Assembly: GCF_013433315.1 (NCBI RefSeq)
Contig: NZ_WXVV01000011.1
Span: 1 to 64,000 of the forward strand
Source of the DNA: Pseudomonas crudilactis
GTDB taxonomy: Bacteria > Pseudomonadota > Gammaproteobacteria > Pseudomonadales > Pseudomonadaceae
Direction of reading: 5' to 3'
DNA: 64,000 bases
Shown here piece after piece: positions 53,150-64,000 of the stretch. Numbering within the stretch: the first letter of the stretch is position 1; every line of letters begins with the position of its first letter. The notes below the pieces were generated by a model that worked only from the letters and a program-made list of their open reading frames with translations, was not told the origin of the DNA and made no database searches. Made by a program: the position numbers and the translations under genes.

Positions 53150-54190
53150 TCAGGCGGATTTACGATGGCTGCGACGGAATTCGCCGGGCGTCTGACCGCT
53201 CCAGCGTTTAAAGGCTCGCTGGAACGCTTCGGCTGAAGCAAAACCCAGCAAGTAGGCGATTTCGCCGAAGGCCAGTTCAGTATCGCGGATGTACGTCATC
53301 GCCAGATCCCGGCGCGTATCGTTGAGGATCGCGCGAAACTGCGTACCTTCCTCGGCCAATTTGCGCCGCAAGGTCCAGGTCGGCAGCTTCAGGCGTGCCG
53401 CCACTTCTTCCAGGTCGGGTTCCCGGCCACCATTGAGCAACGGCCCCAACAGCTGAGTGATGCGTTCACGCAGGCTGCGGGTGCGGGTCAACTGCTCCAG
53501 TTCACGTTCACACAGTTGCAGCAGATGCCGCCAGGTACTCGGGCAATGCTCGGGATTACGCTGTGCGAGGCTGTCGAGGCTCAGGCGCAATTGATTGCGC
53601 TCTGCACCGAACTGGATTGGGCAATCGCCCAACATGCTATAGGCATCGCGGTAATCCGGCGCTTCGAATTCGATGTCGATGCGTTCAGCGCGCAGCGGTT
53701 CGCGGCTGACGCTGGAGAGCTGATGCAGCCACCCGGCGATGATCGAGTCCACCACAAATCGGTTATAGGCGTTGTACGGGCTGATCGAATAGAAACGCAG
53801 CCACGCGCCATGGGCATCTTCGTGGAGGCTGGACTGGCCGCGATAGTTGGAACCGTACAACGCCTCGAAACGGATCAGGCAGCGCGCGGCCTCACGGACG
53901 GTCGGCGCTTGTGCGGCAGTGACACCGGCCAGCCCAGCCTGGCTCAGGCGACTGAGCTGACCCATGCGCAGACCCAACGCCGAATCGCCGGTCAACTGAA
54001 TCGCTGCGTGGCCCAGGCGCATATAGCGCGGAATCGACAAGCGCGCCCCGGCCTCGGCCAGTCGCGCGGGGTCTAGGCCATATTGCTCCAGCAACGGCAG
54101 TGGATCCGCTGCATGACTGCGCACGGCATCGGCGAGGCTGTGAACAAAGCCCACCGACAGATCCCCAAGACGCATCGGTAGCGGCTTCAT
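53150..54190 (-). CDS. AraC-family regulator (OruR/ArgR-like layout)
   Basis: A 346-residue regulator with an N-terminal ligand domain of the arabinose-binding-like kind (FVHSLADAVRSHAADPLPLLEQYGLD, LSIPRYMRLGHAAIQLTGD) and a C-terminal double helix-turn-helix (LEEVAARLKLPTWTLRRKLAEEG and EIAYLLGFASAEAFQRAFKRWSG). It begins 3 bases behind the nitrilase-like gene and is cotranscribed with it. Confidence 0.9.
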   Translation of the reverse strand: MKPLPMRLGDLSVGFVHSLADAVRSHAADPLPLLEQYGLDPARLAEAGARLSIPRYMRLGHAAIQLTGDSALGLRMGQLSRLSQAGLAGVTAAQAPTVREAARCLIRFEALYGSNYRGQSSLHEDAHGAWLRFYSISPYNAYNRFVVDSIIAGWLHQLSSVSREPLRAERIDIEFEAPDYRDAYSMLGDCPIQFGAERNQLRLSLDSLAQRNPEHCPSTWRHLLQLCERELEQLTRTRSLRERITQLLGPLLNGGREPDLEEVAARLKLPTWTLRRKLAEEGTQFRAILNDTRRDLAMTYIRDTELAFGEIAYLLGFASAEAFQRAFKRWSGQTPGEFRRSHRKSA

Positions 54191-54193
54191 GGC

Positions 54194-55324
54194 TTACAAC
54201 CAGATGTTCAGCAAGCGCGCGCCACGGGCCTCGCCGTCGGCAAACTGCTGACCGTTGCTGCTGAGGAAACTCTGACCGGAACTCGCCTTGTCCCAGAACT
54301 GCCCGCGCAGGAAAACGCTCATGCCGGCAATCGCTCGACTGCTTGGCGGTTGTGCAGTAAGGGTCAGGCGATGCCAGGCCTGACCTTCGGTGAGTTCGCC
54401 GGGTTTGAGGCTGACCGAGCTTGGGGTGTTGGAACTCTTGTAGCCGCGCCAAGGCAGGTTCCAGGCACGATGACCGAGAACTTGCGCGGGCACCGCTACC
54501 AATTGCGCGCGTTGCTCGTCGAGTTTGCGGTAGTTATCCGGGTACCAGCTGTCGCTGCCAATCAGCACACCGAGGCGTCCGGCCGGAGTATCGACGACAT
54601 TGAGCAAGTGTTTGTCTGCGCCTTCGATCACTTCTCGCTGATCGAACACCGGGTGCATCTGCCGTTGCGGCTGGCCAAGCGGCACGCCATCACGACTGAA
54701 CACCACGCTGCTGTTGAACAACGCGCCGCTGCCGGATTTGAGCTGGCCGTCGCGGATGCTCGGTTCTGGCAGCACGATCGAGCCGGCCACCAGCGTCACA
54801 TGAAACTCCTTGGCCAGACCACCGAACAGCGCCTGATAATCCTTGGCCATGGCTTTGGATTTCATACGCAGGTAGGCATCGTTGAGACGGTCTTTGCCGT
54901 TGGCGCTGAGCCAGGCGCGGGCGAACAATAACGGATTGCTCGCCGCCAGCCAGTTCATTGCTTCGGCGAGGGTCGGGGCCTGATACAACTCGTCTTTCTC
55001 GCCGCTGAGCAGCAGCCAGGTGCCGACATTCTCCGGCAACACCACCACGGTTTTGTCGTTCAACAAGCCTTGATCCTGCGCTTGCTGCAGGTAGGCCGCC
55101 AGTTTGCGATGCAGGCGCTCGGGGCTTTGGTAGTCGGTGGGAAACAATTCGGGCTGGATACCCAGCAGATTGCCACGGTCGGCGGGCGTGCCCTGGTCGA
55201 CTGCCAGCTTGATACGCAGGTCCGACAAGTAATGTCCCGTCGGCCGATCCGCCGCCCACATGGCGTAGGTGGTCAGAGCGGCGACGAGGGCCATGGAAAA
55301 GAACAGGTACAAAAGTTTGCGCAT
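54194..55324 (-). CDS. Nitrilase-superfamily protein without the catalytic cysteine
   Basis: A 376-residue protein with an N-terminal membrane anchor or signal (LLYLFFSMALVAALTTYAMW) and a carbon-nitrogen hydrolase-like domain. The Glu of the triad is in VVVLPEN (E98). The cysteine place reads LIGSDSWYP, with Gly 256 where nitrilases have Cys (I-C-x-D), and the lysine loop reads QPQRQMHPVF without a Lys. Hydrolysis is therefore not expected. Start 55324 (MRKLL) is chosen over a TTG four codons up. Operon with the AraC gene. Confidence 0.8.
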   Translation of the reverse strand: MRKLLYLFFSMALVAALTTYAMWAADRPTGHYLSDLRIKLAVDQGTPADRGNLLGIQPELFPTDYQSPERLHRKLAAYLQQAQDQGLLNDKTVVVLPENVGTWLLLSGEKDELYQAPTLAEAMNWLAASNPLLFARAWLSANGKDRLNDAYLRMKSKAMAKDYQALFGGLAKEFHVTLVAGSIVLPEPSIRDGQLKSGSGALFNSSVVFSRDGVPLGQPQRQMHPVFDQREVIEGADKHLLNVVDTPAGRLGVLIGSDSWYPDNYRKLDEQRAQLVAVPAQVLGHRAWNLPWRGYKSSNTPSSVSLKPGELTEGQAWHRLTLTAQPPSSRAIAGMSVFLRGQFWDKASSGQSFLSSNGQQFADGEARGARLLNIWL

Positions 55325-55511
55325 GTAAACCAACAACTACCGGGTGCAGGGTATGGCGACTAGGGTAGGGCTCATACGCTTGATTGCCAAGGGGCGCTGC
55401 GCATTTGGATCAATAAGTTGTCAGTTACGGTCATTGAGTGACAGCGATGCGACTCTTAGTCTGTCGAACATGACTGACGGGAGCCGCAGAGCCCCCGCAA
55501 CTTTTCCGTGA

Positions 55512-57572
<2,061 letters not shown>

Positions 57573-57586
57573 GCTCCACCGCTGAA

Positions 57587-57679
57587 CCTGTGGGAGCGAA
57601 AGCTTGCTCGCGAAGGCATCGTGTCAGTCGACATATATGACTGACACTCCGCTTTCGCGAGCAAGCTCGCTCCCACAGG
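57587..57679. repeat. REP doublet with a small insertion
   Basis: CCTGTGGGAGCGAAAGCTTG on the left has two extra A against the right arm; otherwise the usual inverted pair. A lone half copy (GAGCCTGCTCGCGATGGCGG) follows at about 57704. Confidence 0.85.
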
Positions 57680-57771
57680 ATTTGTGCACATCGTGAACCT
57701 TGTGAGCCTGCTCGCGATGGCGGCTTGTGAGCGACTAGAATGCCGGCTCTGTCCAGATCGAATCGCCGCCC

Positions 57772-58698
57772 ATGCTTTTGCCTACCTCCGATTGGCTACC
57801 CCAAGCCCCGCTACAACCCCTTCATCTGGACTGGCTCGCAGCCGCCGGCATTGAAGTCGCCATCCTGCGCCTCGACCAGATCGACCCGCTGATTAGCGGC
57901 AACAAATGGTTCAAACTCATCGAACACCTCAATGCGGCAGACCGCGCAGGTGCCGAAGGCATCATCAGTCTCGGTGGGGCTCACTCTAATCATCTGCACG
58001 CGTTGGCGGCAGCAGGGAAACGGCTGGGCTTCAACACCGTGGGACTGTTGCGCGGGCATGCGCAGGAGACGGCGACGGTGCAGGATTTGCTGGCGTTCGG
58101 CATGCAGTTGCACTGGTTGGGTTACGGCGGTTATCGCGCGCGCAATGAGCCAGGATTCTGGGCGCCTTGGCGCGAGCGGTATCCGCAACTGCATGCAGTG
58201 CCTGAGGGCGGCGGCGGTTTAATGGGTGCGCTCGGTTGCGCGGCCATCAAAGAACAGGCGCAGGCGCAATTGCGCACCCTGGGCTGGCGCGACTATCACG
58301 CTTGGTGGCTGGCTTGCGGCACCGGGACGACACTCGCCGGGCTGGTTCTCGCCGAGGCGGGTGTGCACCCGGTCTATGGTGCGCTGGCTGTCCCTGAAGA
58401 TCACGGCGTGCAGCCGCAGGTCGAGTCGATTATGCAGTCAGCCGGACTGGCCACTGCCGGCTATGAACTGATCGACGCCAGCCGTGGGGGTTTTGCCAAG
58501 GTTGATCCGGCGTTGCTTGCGTTCATCGAACAAACCGAGCAGACCAGCGGCATTCCTCTGGAGCCGCTGTACACCGGCAAAGCATTGCTGGCGCTCAAGC
58601 AGAAGGTCGAGGCAGGCAAGTTCACAACCGGCATGCGGCTGATCTTCATTCATACCGGTGGCTTGCAGGGGCGACGCGGTTTTATCGCCAGCCCCTGA
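57772..58698 (+). CDS. PLP-dependent ACC deaminase/D-cysteine desulfhydrase family protein
   Basis: A 308-residue fold-II PLP enzyme. The PLP Lys lies in SGNKWFKLIEHL (residues 42-53), the substrate loop in GGAHSNHLHALAAAGKRLG, and the phosphate loop in CGTGTTLAGL. Members break D-cysteine to pyruvate, sulfide and ammonia or open ACC; the sequence alone does not decide. The protein is slightly shorter than the E. coli DcyD (328). Confidence 0.88.
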   Translation: MLLPTSDWLPQAPLQPLHLDWLAAAGIEVAILRLDQIDPLISGNKWFKLIEHLNAADRAGAEGIISLGGAHSNHLHALAAAGKRLGFNTVGLLRGHAQETATVQDLLAFGMQLHWLGYGGYRARNEPGFWAPWRERYPQLHAVPEGGGGLMGALGCAAIKEQAQAQLRTLGWRDYHAWWLACGTGTTLAGLVLAEAGVHPVYGALAVPEDHGVQPQVESIMQSAGLATAGYELIDASRGGFAKVDPALLAFIEQTEQTSGIPLEPLYTGKALLALKQKVEAGKFTTGMRLIFIHTGGLQGRRGFIASP

Positions 58699-58701
58699 CG
58701 G

Positions 58702-59250
58702 TCAACCGCGCTTGGGCATCATCCGCAGCAGCGTGTTATCGCGCACCACATAATGGTGATAGATCCCCGCCAGCGCATGCAGGCCGATCAGCCAGTAGCC
58801 GATCGTGGCAATGAGCACATGCCAGTGCTCGACCTGCTTGGCGAAATCCTTGTTCTCCGCGACCAGCAGCGGCAGATCAAAACCATAGAACATCACCTGA
58901 TGCCCTTCGGCGCTGGTAATCATCCAGCCGAGAATCGGCATGCTGATCATGAACAGGTACAGCGCCCAGTGCATCAGCCGCGCCAGTACGGTTTGCCATT
59001 GCGGTGAGGCGGGGAAGATTTTCGGCGCCGGGCCAATGCTGCGCGCGAGCAGGCGAAACCACACCAGCACAAACACGGTCAGGCCGAGCATGTAGTGCAC
59101 TTCGCGGATCAGCGTGCGCCCGCCACTGCCTTTGGGGAATAGCCCGCGCAACTCCATGCTGGCGTAGACCAGCACCAACAGGACCAGCATCAGCCAGTGC
59201 AACAGGACCGATACGGTGCTGTAACGGGATTCGGAACTTGTCCACGGCAT
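58702..59250 (-). CDS. Cytochrome b561
   Basis: A 182-residue inner-membrane diheme cytochrome with four spans. Heme His are in SVLLHWLMLVLLV, LIREVHYMLGLTVFV, ARLMHWALYLFMI and IGLHALAGIYHHYV. Members pass electrons from ubiquinol, in some cases to superoxide. Start 59250 follows GAGGAA by seven bases. Converges with the PLP-enzyme gene. Confidence 0.9.
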   Translation of the reverse strand: MPWTSSESRYSTVSVLLHWLMLVLLVLVYASMELRGLFPKGSGGRTLIREVHYMLGLTVFVLVWFRLLARSIGPAPKIFPASPQWQTVLARLMHWALYLFMISMPILGWMITSAEGHQVMFYGFDLPLLVAENKDFAKQVEHWHVLIATIGYWLIGLHALAGIYHHYVVRDNTLLRMMPKRG

Positions 59251-59378
59251 ACGGTGTTTCCTCACAGATCAGGGTCAAAACGGCCGTTCTTGTGCGACGG
59301 CATGCTTTAACTGTAATCCGCTTTGGCGGATTTGCCTGAGGCTGATCGGACTTTCAATGCCCTGAATCAGGGCTTTGC

Positions 59379-59422
59379 CAATAAAAAACGCCAGCGTCGT
59401 GCAGACGCTGGCGTTTTTATTG
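59379..59422. terminator. Rho-independent terminator, phnX side
   Basis: CCAATAAAAACGCCAGCGTC with GACGCTGGCGTTTTTATTGG: a long symmetrical stem with A and T runs, able to work in both directions; ends phnWX on the minus strand. Confidence 0.85.
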
Positions 59423-59439
59423 GCAGCAAGCGGCAGGGA

Positions 59440-60267
59440 TCAGCTCGATTGCGGCATCTCACCGTTGGCCAGGCGCTTGTTGATGTCGGCGATCACTTCC
59501 GGCAGATCAGTGATGGTGTCGATCATGTAGTGCGGGCGCGAGCCTTCGAACAGCGCGTGAATGCGCTTGCGTTCGCTGGCCAGCTCATCGCTGCCCAAAG
59601 CGCGGAAACCGGCGTAATCCAGACCCAGCGCATTGCCCGAGCAGATCAGCGCGACCGTCCACATCCCGGCGCGGCGGCCTTCGAGAATGCCCGGCACGGT
59701 GTCATCGATCTTCACGCACGCCCCGACATCGTCAATGCCCAGCGCGATCACGTTGGCCAGCGCCTGAGCCGGCCATGGGCGGCCATTCGGCACTTCGTCG
59801 GTGGCGACCACATGGTCAGCGACGTAGCCGTTGGTGGCGGCCAGTTCGACGACCTTGTCCATCACTTGCTTCGGGTAGCCGGAGCAGGAACCGATCTTGA
59901 TCCCTTGCTGGCGCAGGTTGGCGATGGTTTCCAAGGCGCCGGGAATCAGCGCCGAGTGCTCGGCGATCTTCTCGATCTGCAGCGGCATGAAGCGCTTGTA
60001 GATGGCGGTGACGTCGTCGTCGGTCGGCGTGCGGCCGAACGCCTTGCGATAACGCTCGGCCACTTGCGGCTGATCGCAGAGGGTGCGGATGTGGTCCCAC
60101 TTGCCCATGCCCATCGGGCCACGGGCTTCTTCGATGGAGACCTGCACGTCGAATTCGGCGAAGGCTTCGACGAAAATCTGTGTTGGCGCGAAAGAGCCAA
60201 AATCGACCACGGTACCGGCCCAGTCGAGGATCGCGGCTTGCAGCTTGTTTGGATTGACGTAGTTCAT
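59440..60267 (-). CDS. phnX: Phosphonoacetaldehyde hydrolase PhnX
   Basis: Splits phosphonoacetaldehyde into acetaldehyde and phosphate. The 275-residue HAD enzyme has the nucleophile Asp 15 ([13 protein letters not shown]), the Schiff-base Lys 56 ([10 protein letters not shown]) and the acidic motif [12 protein letters not shown]. Start 60267 (MNYVNPNK) is chosen over an earlier frame. Second gene of the phnW-phnX unit, with a REP doublet between them. Confidence 0.95.
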   Translation of the reverse strand: MNYVNPNKLQAAILDWAGTVVDFGSFAPTQIFVEAFAEFDVQVSIEEARGPMGMGKWDHIRTLCDQPQVAERYRKAFGRTPTDDDVTAIYKRFMPLQIEKIAEHSALIPGALETIANLRQQGIKIGSCSGYPKQVMDKVVELAATNGYVADHVVATDEVPNGRPWPAQALANVIALGIDDVGACVKIDDTVPGILEGRRAGMWTVALICSGNALGLDYAGFRALGSDELASERKRIHALFEGSRPHYMIDTITDLPEVIADINKRLANGEMPQSS

Positions 60268-60303
60268 GTTTATCAAATTCCTGAGTTGGCAATGCAATTC
60301 AAA

Positions 60304-60393
60304 TGTGGGAGCGAGCTTGCTCGCGAAGGCGTCGGATCAGTCGATATCTATGTTGAATGTGCGACCGCATTCGCGAGCAAGCTCGCTCCCACA
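60304..60393. repeat. REP doublet inside the phnW-phnX operon
   Basis: TGTGGGAGCGAGCTTGCTCG and complement, 90 bases, placed between two genes of one operon, where it may lower or stabilise downstream message. Confidence 0.9.
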
Positions 60394-60411
60394 GGGGATT
60401 AAGGGTGGGTT

Positions 60412-61521
60412 TTAGATCTCTAACACTTCCATCTCGCGCAAGACCTCACCGACCGCCGCGACGGCTTCGCGCATTTCGTCCGGGCTGACGTGGCCGATGC
60501 AGCCGACACGGAAGGTCTCGACCTGAGTCAATTTGCCCGGATAGAGGATGTAACCCTTGGCCTTGACCCGTTCGTAGAAATCCTTGAACTGATAACGCGG
60601 ATCTTGCGGGGCATGGAATGTGGCAATGATCGGCGCCTGAATCGCCGCCGGCAGAAAGCTGCGCAAACCGAGTTTGCCCATCTCTTCCATCAGTGCCTGA
60701 CAGTTGGCGGCGTAACGCGCATGCCGTGCCGGCAGGCCACCTTCTTCGTTGTATTGCAGCAGCGCTTCGTGCAGCGCCGCGACCACGTGGGTCGGCGGAG
60801 TGAAGCGCCATTGCCCGGTCTTGATCATGTAGGCGTGCTGGTCGTACAGGTCCATCGCCAGTGAATGCGAATTACCGGCGGCAGCGGCCAGTGATTCCTT
60901 GCGAGCGAAGACAAACCCCATCCCCGGCACGCCTTCCAGGCATTTGCCGGAGGCGGCGATCAGTGCGTCGAACGGCACTTGCTGCGCATCTACTGGCAAG
61001 GCACCGAAGGAACTCATGGCGTCGATGATCAGACGTTTGCCGTGTTGCTCAACGACCTGAGCGATCTCCGCCAGCGGGTTGAGAATGCCGGTGCTGGTTT
61101 CGCAATGGATCAGCGCAACGTGGGTGATGTCGCTGTCGGCGCGCAGCAGACGATCGACGTCAGCGGCTGTAGTCGGTTCATCTTCAGCGGTTTCAAAAGT
61201 GCTGAACGAGCGGCCAAGCACTTCGCAGATCTTCGCCAGACGCTTGCCGTAGGCGCCGTTGATCAGCACCAGCACTTTACCGTCACGTGGCACCAAGGTG
61301 CCGATCGCCGCTTCAACGGCGAAGGTGCCGCTGCCCTGCAATGGCACGCAGTGGTGAGTGGCGGCGCCGTTGAGGATCGCCAGCAATTGTTCGCAAAGGC
61401 TGGCGGTCAGTTGATTGAAGCGGTCATCCCATGACCCCCAGTCGACCATCATCGCCTGGCGGGTGCGGGCCGAAGTGGTCAACGGGCCGGGAGTGAGCAG
61501 GATGGGTTCGGCGATACTCAT
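60412..61521 (-). CDS. phnW: 2-Aminoethylphosphonate:pyruvate transaminase PhnW
   Basis: Moves the amino group of 2-aminoethylphosphonate to pyruvate, giving phosphonoacetaldehyde and alanine. The 369-residue class V PLP aminotransferase starts [10 protein letters not shown], has the PLP contact [12 protein letters not shown] and the internal aldimine Lys 193 ([16 protein letters not shown]). Divergent from a LysR gene 112 bases away. Confidence 0.95.
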   Translation of the reverse strand: MSIAEPILLTPGPLTTSARTRQAMMVDWGSWDDRFNQLTASLCEQLLAILNGAATHHCVPLQGSGTFAVEAAIGTLVPRDGKVLVLINGAYGKRLAKICEVLGRSFSTFETAEDEPTTAADVDRLLRADSDITHVALIHCETSTGILNPLAEIAQVVEQHGKRLIIDAMSSFGALPVDAQQVPFDALIAASGKCLEGVPGMGFVFARKESLAAAAGNSHSLAMDLYDQHAYMIKTGQWRFTPPTHVVAALHEALLQYNEEGGLPARHARYAANCQALMEEMGKLGLRSFLPAAIQAPIIATFHAPQDPRYQFKDFYERVKAKGYILYPGKLTQVETFRVGCIGHVSPDEMREAVAAVGEVLREMEVLEI

Positions 61522-61633
61522 TCGTGTGTCCTCGGATTGCGCTGTGGGATGAAGCTACGGGGCATACGTTGCAATTCGCCGTTGCATCAATCAAATTGTT
61601 TGTTGTTATGCCAGCCATCAGTGAGATTTATTC
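61522..61633. promoter_or_regulatory. Divergent control region phnW / LysR gene
   Basis: 112 bases with an AT-rich core (TCAATCAAATTGTTTGTTGT, about 61587-61606) where a LysR dimer site and both promoters should lie. No exact site can be fixed. Confidence 0.5.
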
Positions 61634-62494
61634 ATGAACCTGTTTCAGCTCCGCGCCTTCGACGCCGTGGCCCGCGAAGGCAGCTTCACCCGCGCCGCCG
61701 CGCGCTTGTTCATCAGTCAGCCGGCGGTCACCGGGCACATCAAGGCGCTGGAAGAGCACTATCAGATCACCCTGTTGCGGCGCACCGCGCGACGGGTGGA
61801 ACTGACCGAGGAGGGCACCAAACTCGCGGCGATCACCCGCGCGATGTTTGGCCTCGCGGAAGAGGCGCAGACGATGCTCGAGGCCAACCGGCAGTTGTTG
61901 ACCGGGCGGCTGGAAGTGGCGGCGGACGGGCCGCACATGGTCATGCCGATGTTGGCCAGCCTGCGTGCACGCTATCCGGGCATCACCGTCAATCTGCGCT
62001 TGGGCAACGCCCAGGAAACCCTCGCGGCGTTGTTGTCGGAACACGCCGATGTGGCGGTATTGACCGAAGTCGAGCCGCGCAAGGGCCTGCATCTGCAAGC
62101 GTTGAGCGAATCAAGAATTTGCGCATTGGTGCCGGCGGGGCACCCGTGGGCGATGCGCGCCGGGGAGGTGAAACTCAAGGAACTGGATCAGGTGATCATG
62201 GTGCTGCGCGAGCCGAGTTCGATCACCCGGCGTACGTTTGATCAGGCGTGTGCGCAGGCGTCGATCCATCCGCGTGTGTTGCTGGAACTTGATAGCCGTG
62301 AGGCGGTGACTGAAGCCGTCGCCGCTGAGTTGGGCGTTGGCGTGGTGTCGTCGGTGGAGGTCAGCCATGATCCGCGAGTGATGGCGATTCCGATTGTCGG
62401 GGACGGGCTGATGAACCGGCACATGATCGGTTGCATGGAGCGGCGTCGGGAGTTGCGCCTGATTCAGGCGTTCTTTGGCCTGGCACCCGCCTGA
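61634..62494 (+). CDS. LysR regulator, probably of phnWX
   Basis: A 286-residue LysR protein: MNLFQLRAFDAVAREGSFTR, helix ISQPAVTGHIKALEEHYQ, then the effector domain (LEVAADGPHMVMPMLASLR, LGVGVVSSVEVSHDPRVMAI). Divergence from phnW makes control of phnWX likely. It is similar throughout to the LysR at 62592, with the same ending logic (GVGVVS), so the two are probably paralogs. Confidence 0.9.
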   Translation: MNLFQLRAFDAVAREGSFTRAAARLFISQPAVTGHIKALEEHYQITLLRRTARRVELTEEGTKLAAITRAMFGLAEEAQTMLEANRQLLTGRLEVAADGPHMVMPMLASLRARYPGITVNLRLGNAQETLAALLSEHADVAVLTEVEPRKGLHLQALSESRICALVPAGHPWAMRAGEVKLKELDQVIMVLREPSSITRRTFDQACAQASIHPRVLLELDSREAVTEAVAAELGVGVVSSVEVSHDPRVMAIPIVGDGLMNRHMIGCMERRRELRLIQAFFGLAPA

Positions 62495-62510
62495 TACACC
62501 ATGGCACTCC

Positions 62511-62578
62511 CTTCGCGAGCAAGCTCGCTCCCACAGGGAATATGCATTCCAAATGTGGGAGCGAGCTTGCTCGCGAAG
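62511..62578. repeat. REP doublet, GTGGGAGCGAGC type
   Basis: CTTCGCGAGCAAGCTCGCTC and complement, between two convergent LysR genes. Confidence 0.9.
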
Positions 62579-62591
62579 GGGCCCTCACGGT

Positions 62592-63464
62592 TCACACAAG
62601 ACTCTGGCGAACCATATCGAGAAAGGTCGCCACCACCCGTCGATTGCTTTGCTCACGCAAACACACCAGCGTCTCCGTCAGCCGTCGCGTGCAATCGATA
62701 ATCGGCAACGCACACACCCGCGAGTCCGCGCCAAACTCTGCTGCCGAGACCACGCCGACACCAATCCCGACCACCACCGCCTCACGCGCCGCTTCCCGGC
62801 CTTCCACCTGAATCGCCGGGCGAATGCGAAAACCGGCCCGGGCCATTTCCTCTTCCAGTGTCTGCCGCGTCACCGATCCGTGTTCACGCAGCACCAGCGG
62901 CGTGTCATCCAAGTCTTCCAGGTAAATCGATTCGCGCTCGGCCCACGGATGATTGCGCGAAACAAACGCCACCATCGGATCGTTACGCAAAGGAACGCAC
63001 AGCAAGCGTTCATCGCTGACATCTCGCCCGAGCAGCGCCAGATCGGCCTGATAGTTGAACAGGCGAAACAGCGATTCATCGGTATTGCCGGTTTCGATCT
63101 TCACGCTGATCCCGGGATAGCGCTCGCAGAACCGCGCGATTTGCGGCAGCACGTGCACCGGCGCATCCACTGCCAGAATCAGGCTGCCGGTCTGCAAAGC
63201 CTGGGATTCCTGCAGCAGTTCCTGCGCTTCCGCTTCAATCACGAACAGGCGCTGGGTGATCGCCAACAAGCGTTCGCCGAGATCGGTCAGGCGCACGGAA
63301 CGTTTATTGCGGTGAAACAGCAAAACACCGAAGCGTTCTTCGAGTTTGCGCACCTGGTCGGAAATCGCCGGTTGCGTGAGAAAAAGGCGCTCGGCGGCTT
63401 TGGTGAAGCTTCCATGCACGGCCACGGCGTGGAAGGCTTTGAGTTGGGCGTGGGACACCGACAT
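62592..63464 (-). CDS. LysR regulator next to a phosphonate-type transporter
   Basis: A 290-residue LysR protein (MSVSHAQLKAFHAVAVHGSF, helix LTQPAISDQVRKLEERFGVL) with an effector domain ending GIGVGVVSAAEFGADSRVCA. It is related to the LysR at 61634 and divergent from the permease gene at 63746, which it may control. The gap of 281 bases carries their promoters. Confidence 0.9.
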   Translation of the reverse strand: MSVSHAQLKAFHAVAVHGSFTKAAERLFLTQPAISDQVRKLEERFGVLLFHRNKRSVRLTDLGERLLAITQRLFVIEAEAQELLQESQALQTGSLILAVDAPVHVLPQIARFCERYPGISVKIETGNTDESLFRLFNYQADLALLGRDVSDERLLCVPLRNDPMVAFVSRNHPWAERESIYLEDLDDTPLVLREHGSVTRQTLEEEMARAGFRIRPAIQVEGREAAREAVVVGIGVGVVSAAEFGADSRVCALPIIDCTRRLTETLVCLREQSNRRVVATFLDMVRQSLV

Positions 63465-63745
63465 GCAGTCACCTGATAGTTAAGTCAGTAACAAGCTGAG
63501 CTTATGTGTGAAATACGATAAATCGATTTTATTTATTAAACAGTAATTGCTTTGATCGACTCACGCCATCGCTGACTGCCCGCTCGGGCAGCACGGTGGC
63601 CATGAGCCTGTGCGTGCAACAGCAGGACTCATCTGACCGATATCGCCGTAGGGACGGGGTGATATCGCAGTGCTCAACAATAAAAACACAGGCGTTTTTC
63701 TTAACGATTCTGCCGGCACACTCACACCCTGAGGTCAGAACCACA

Positions 63746-64000
63746 ATGAACAAGCACATCGGCACCATTGCGCGTTGGCGCATGCAGATTTTCGCGATTA
63801 CCTGGCTGGCGTACGCCGCGTTCTACTTCACCCGCAAAGCGTTTTCGGTGGCCAAACTCGGCATTGCCGAAGACCCGACCTTCATGCTCGACAAGATGGC
63901 CATGGCCAACCTCGATGCGATTTATCTGGCGGCTTATGCCCTCGGCCAGTTCACCTGGGGCATGCTCGCCGACCGCTTTGGTCCTCGGGTCGTGGTGCTC
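63746..64000 (+). CDS. MFS organophosphate-type permease, N-terminal part
   Basis: The first 85 codons of an MFS permease, cut by the window end. The start (RWRMQIFAITWLAYAAFYFT, RKAFSVAKLG) and motif A (GMLADRFGPRVVV) are typical of the organophosphate:phosphate antiporter group (GlpT, UhpT, PgtP). Beside phnWX and two LysR genes it may carry 2-aminoethylphosphonate or a related phosphonate. GAGG lies about 11 bases before the ATG. Confidence 0.82.
   Translation, partial: MNKHIGTIARWRMQIFAITWLAYAAFYFTRKAFSVAKLGIAEDPTFMLDKMAMANLDAIYLAAYALGQFTWGMLADRFGPRVVVL

Overview
The window comes from a Pseudomonas chromosome, most likely the P. fluorescens group. The evidence is the order folD - tRNA Arg/His/Leu/His - tig - clpP - clpX - lon - hupB - ppiD, an ampC/ampR divergent pair of Pseudomonas type, the GC-rich coding sequence, and many REP sequences of types typical for fluorescent pseudomonads (GTGGGAGCGAGC-type, TAGGAGCTGCCG-type and CCCTCACCC-type). 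No phage, integrase, insertion sequence, rRNA or CRISPR array is visible. The window cuts genes at both ends.

Layout. (1) 1-7.6 kb: a type VI secretion effector module: vgrG (5' end missing), a 1551-residue RHS protein with a variable C-terminal toxin candidate, an overlapping immunity candidate, a PAAR tip protein and a small exported protein. (2) 7.6-17.5 kb: mixed single genes: exported aldose 1-epimerase, a lipoprotein, an MFS exporter, a TauE/SafE permease, a GNAT, a DUF4174 exported protein, a solitary OLD/PtuA-like ATPase, a DUF6124 gene preceded by a strikingly structured leader, and ampC. (3) 17.6-22.4 kb: ampR, then glucarate catabolism (gudD, gudP) facing a FadR/GntR regulator with two matching operator sites. 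(4) 22.4-36.7 kb: housekeeping and hypothetical genes (trhP, AI-2E permease, shikimate dehydrogenase-like, cupin, yceH, sstT, nhaR, terC-like), rich in REP elements. One element lies across the junction of a truncated eamA and the 3' end of trhP. (5) 36.7-49 kb: small acidic proteins, pbpG, folD, the tRNA cluster, and the tig-clpPX-lon-hupB-ppiD proteostasis block, with a sigma-32-like promoter in front of lon and a decayed tRNA-Asp after hupB. (6) 49-59 kb: an unannotated repeat, an MFS/LysR pair, a DUF2242 lipoprotein, an AraC regulator next to a nitrilase-like pseudoenzyme, fadH, a PLP desulfhydrase and a cytochrome b561. (7) 59.4-64 kb: 2-aminoethylphosphonate catabolism (phnW, phnX), two LysR regulators and the start of an organophosphate-antiporter-type permease.

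How genes work together: VgrG, RHS and PAAR would form one loaded secretion tip with its cognate immunity protein. GudP imports glucarate and GudD dehydrates it. PhnW and PhnX turn 2-aminoethylphosphonate into acetaldehyde and phosphate. Trigger factor, ClpXP, Lon and PpiD form a folding and degradation block.

The best candidates for something undescribed are the multi-stem leader at about 15357-15592 before the DUF6124 gene, the RHS toxin/immunity pair at 5965-6611, the tRNA-Asp-derived pseudo-tRNA with a GTA anticodon at 46914-46989, the short gene at 37007 that stays open after an in-frame TAG, two apparent pseudoenzymes (36026 and 54194), and the lone PtuA-like ATPase at 13995.
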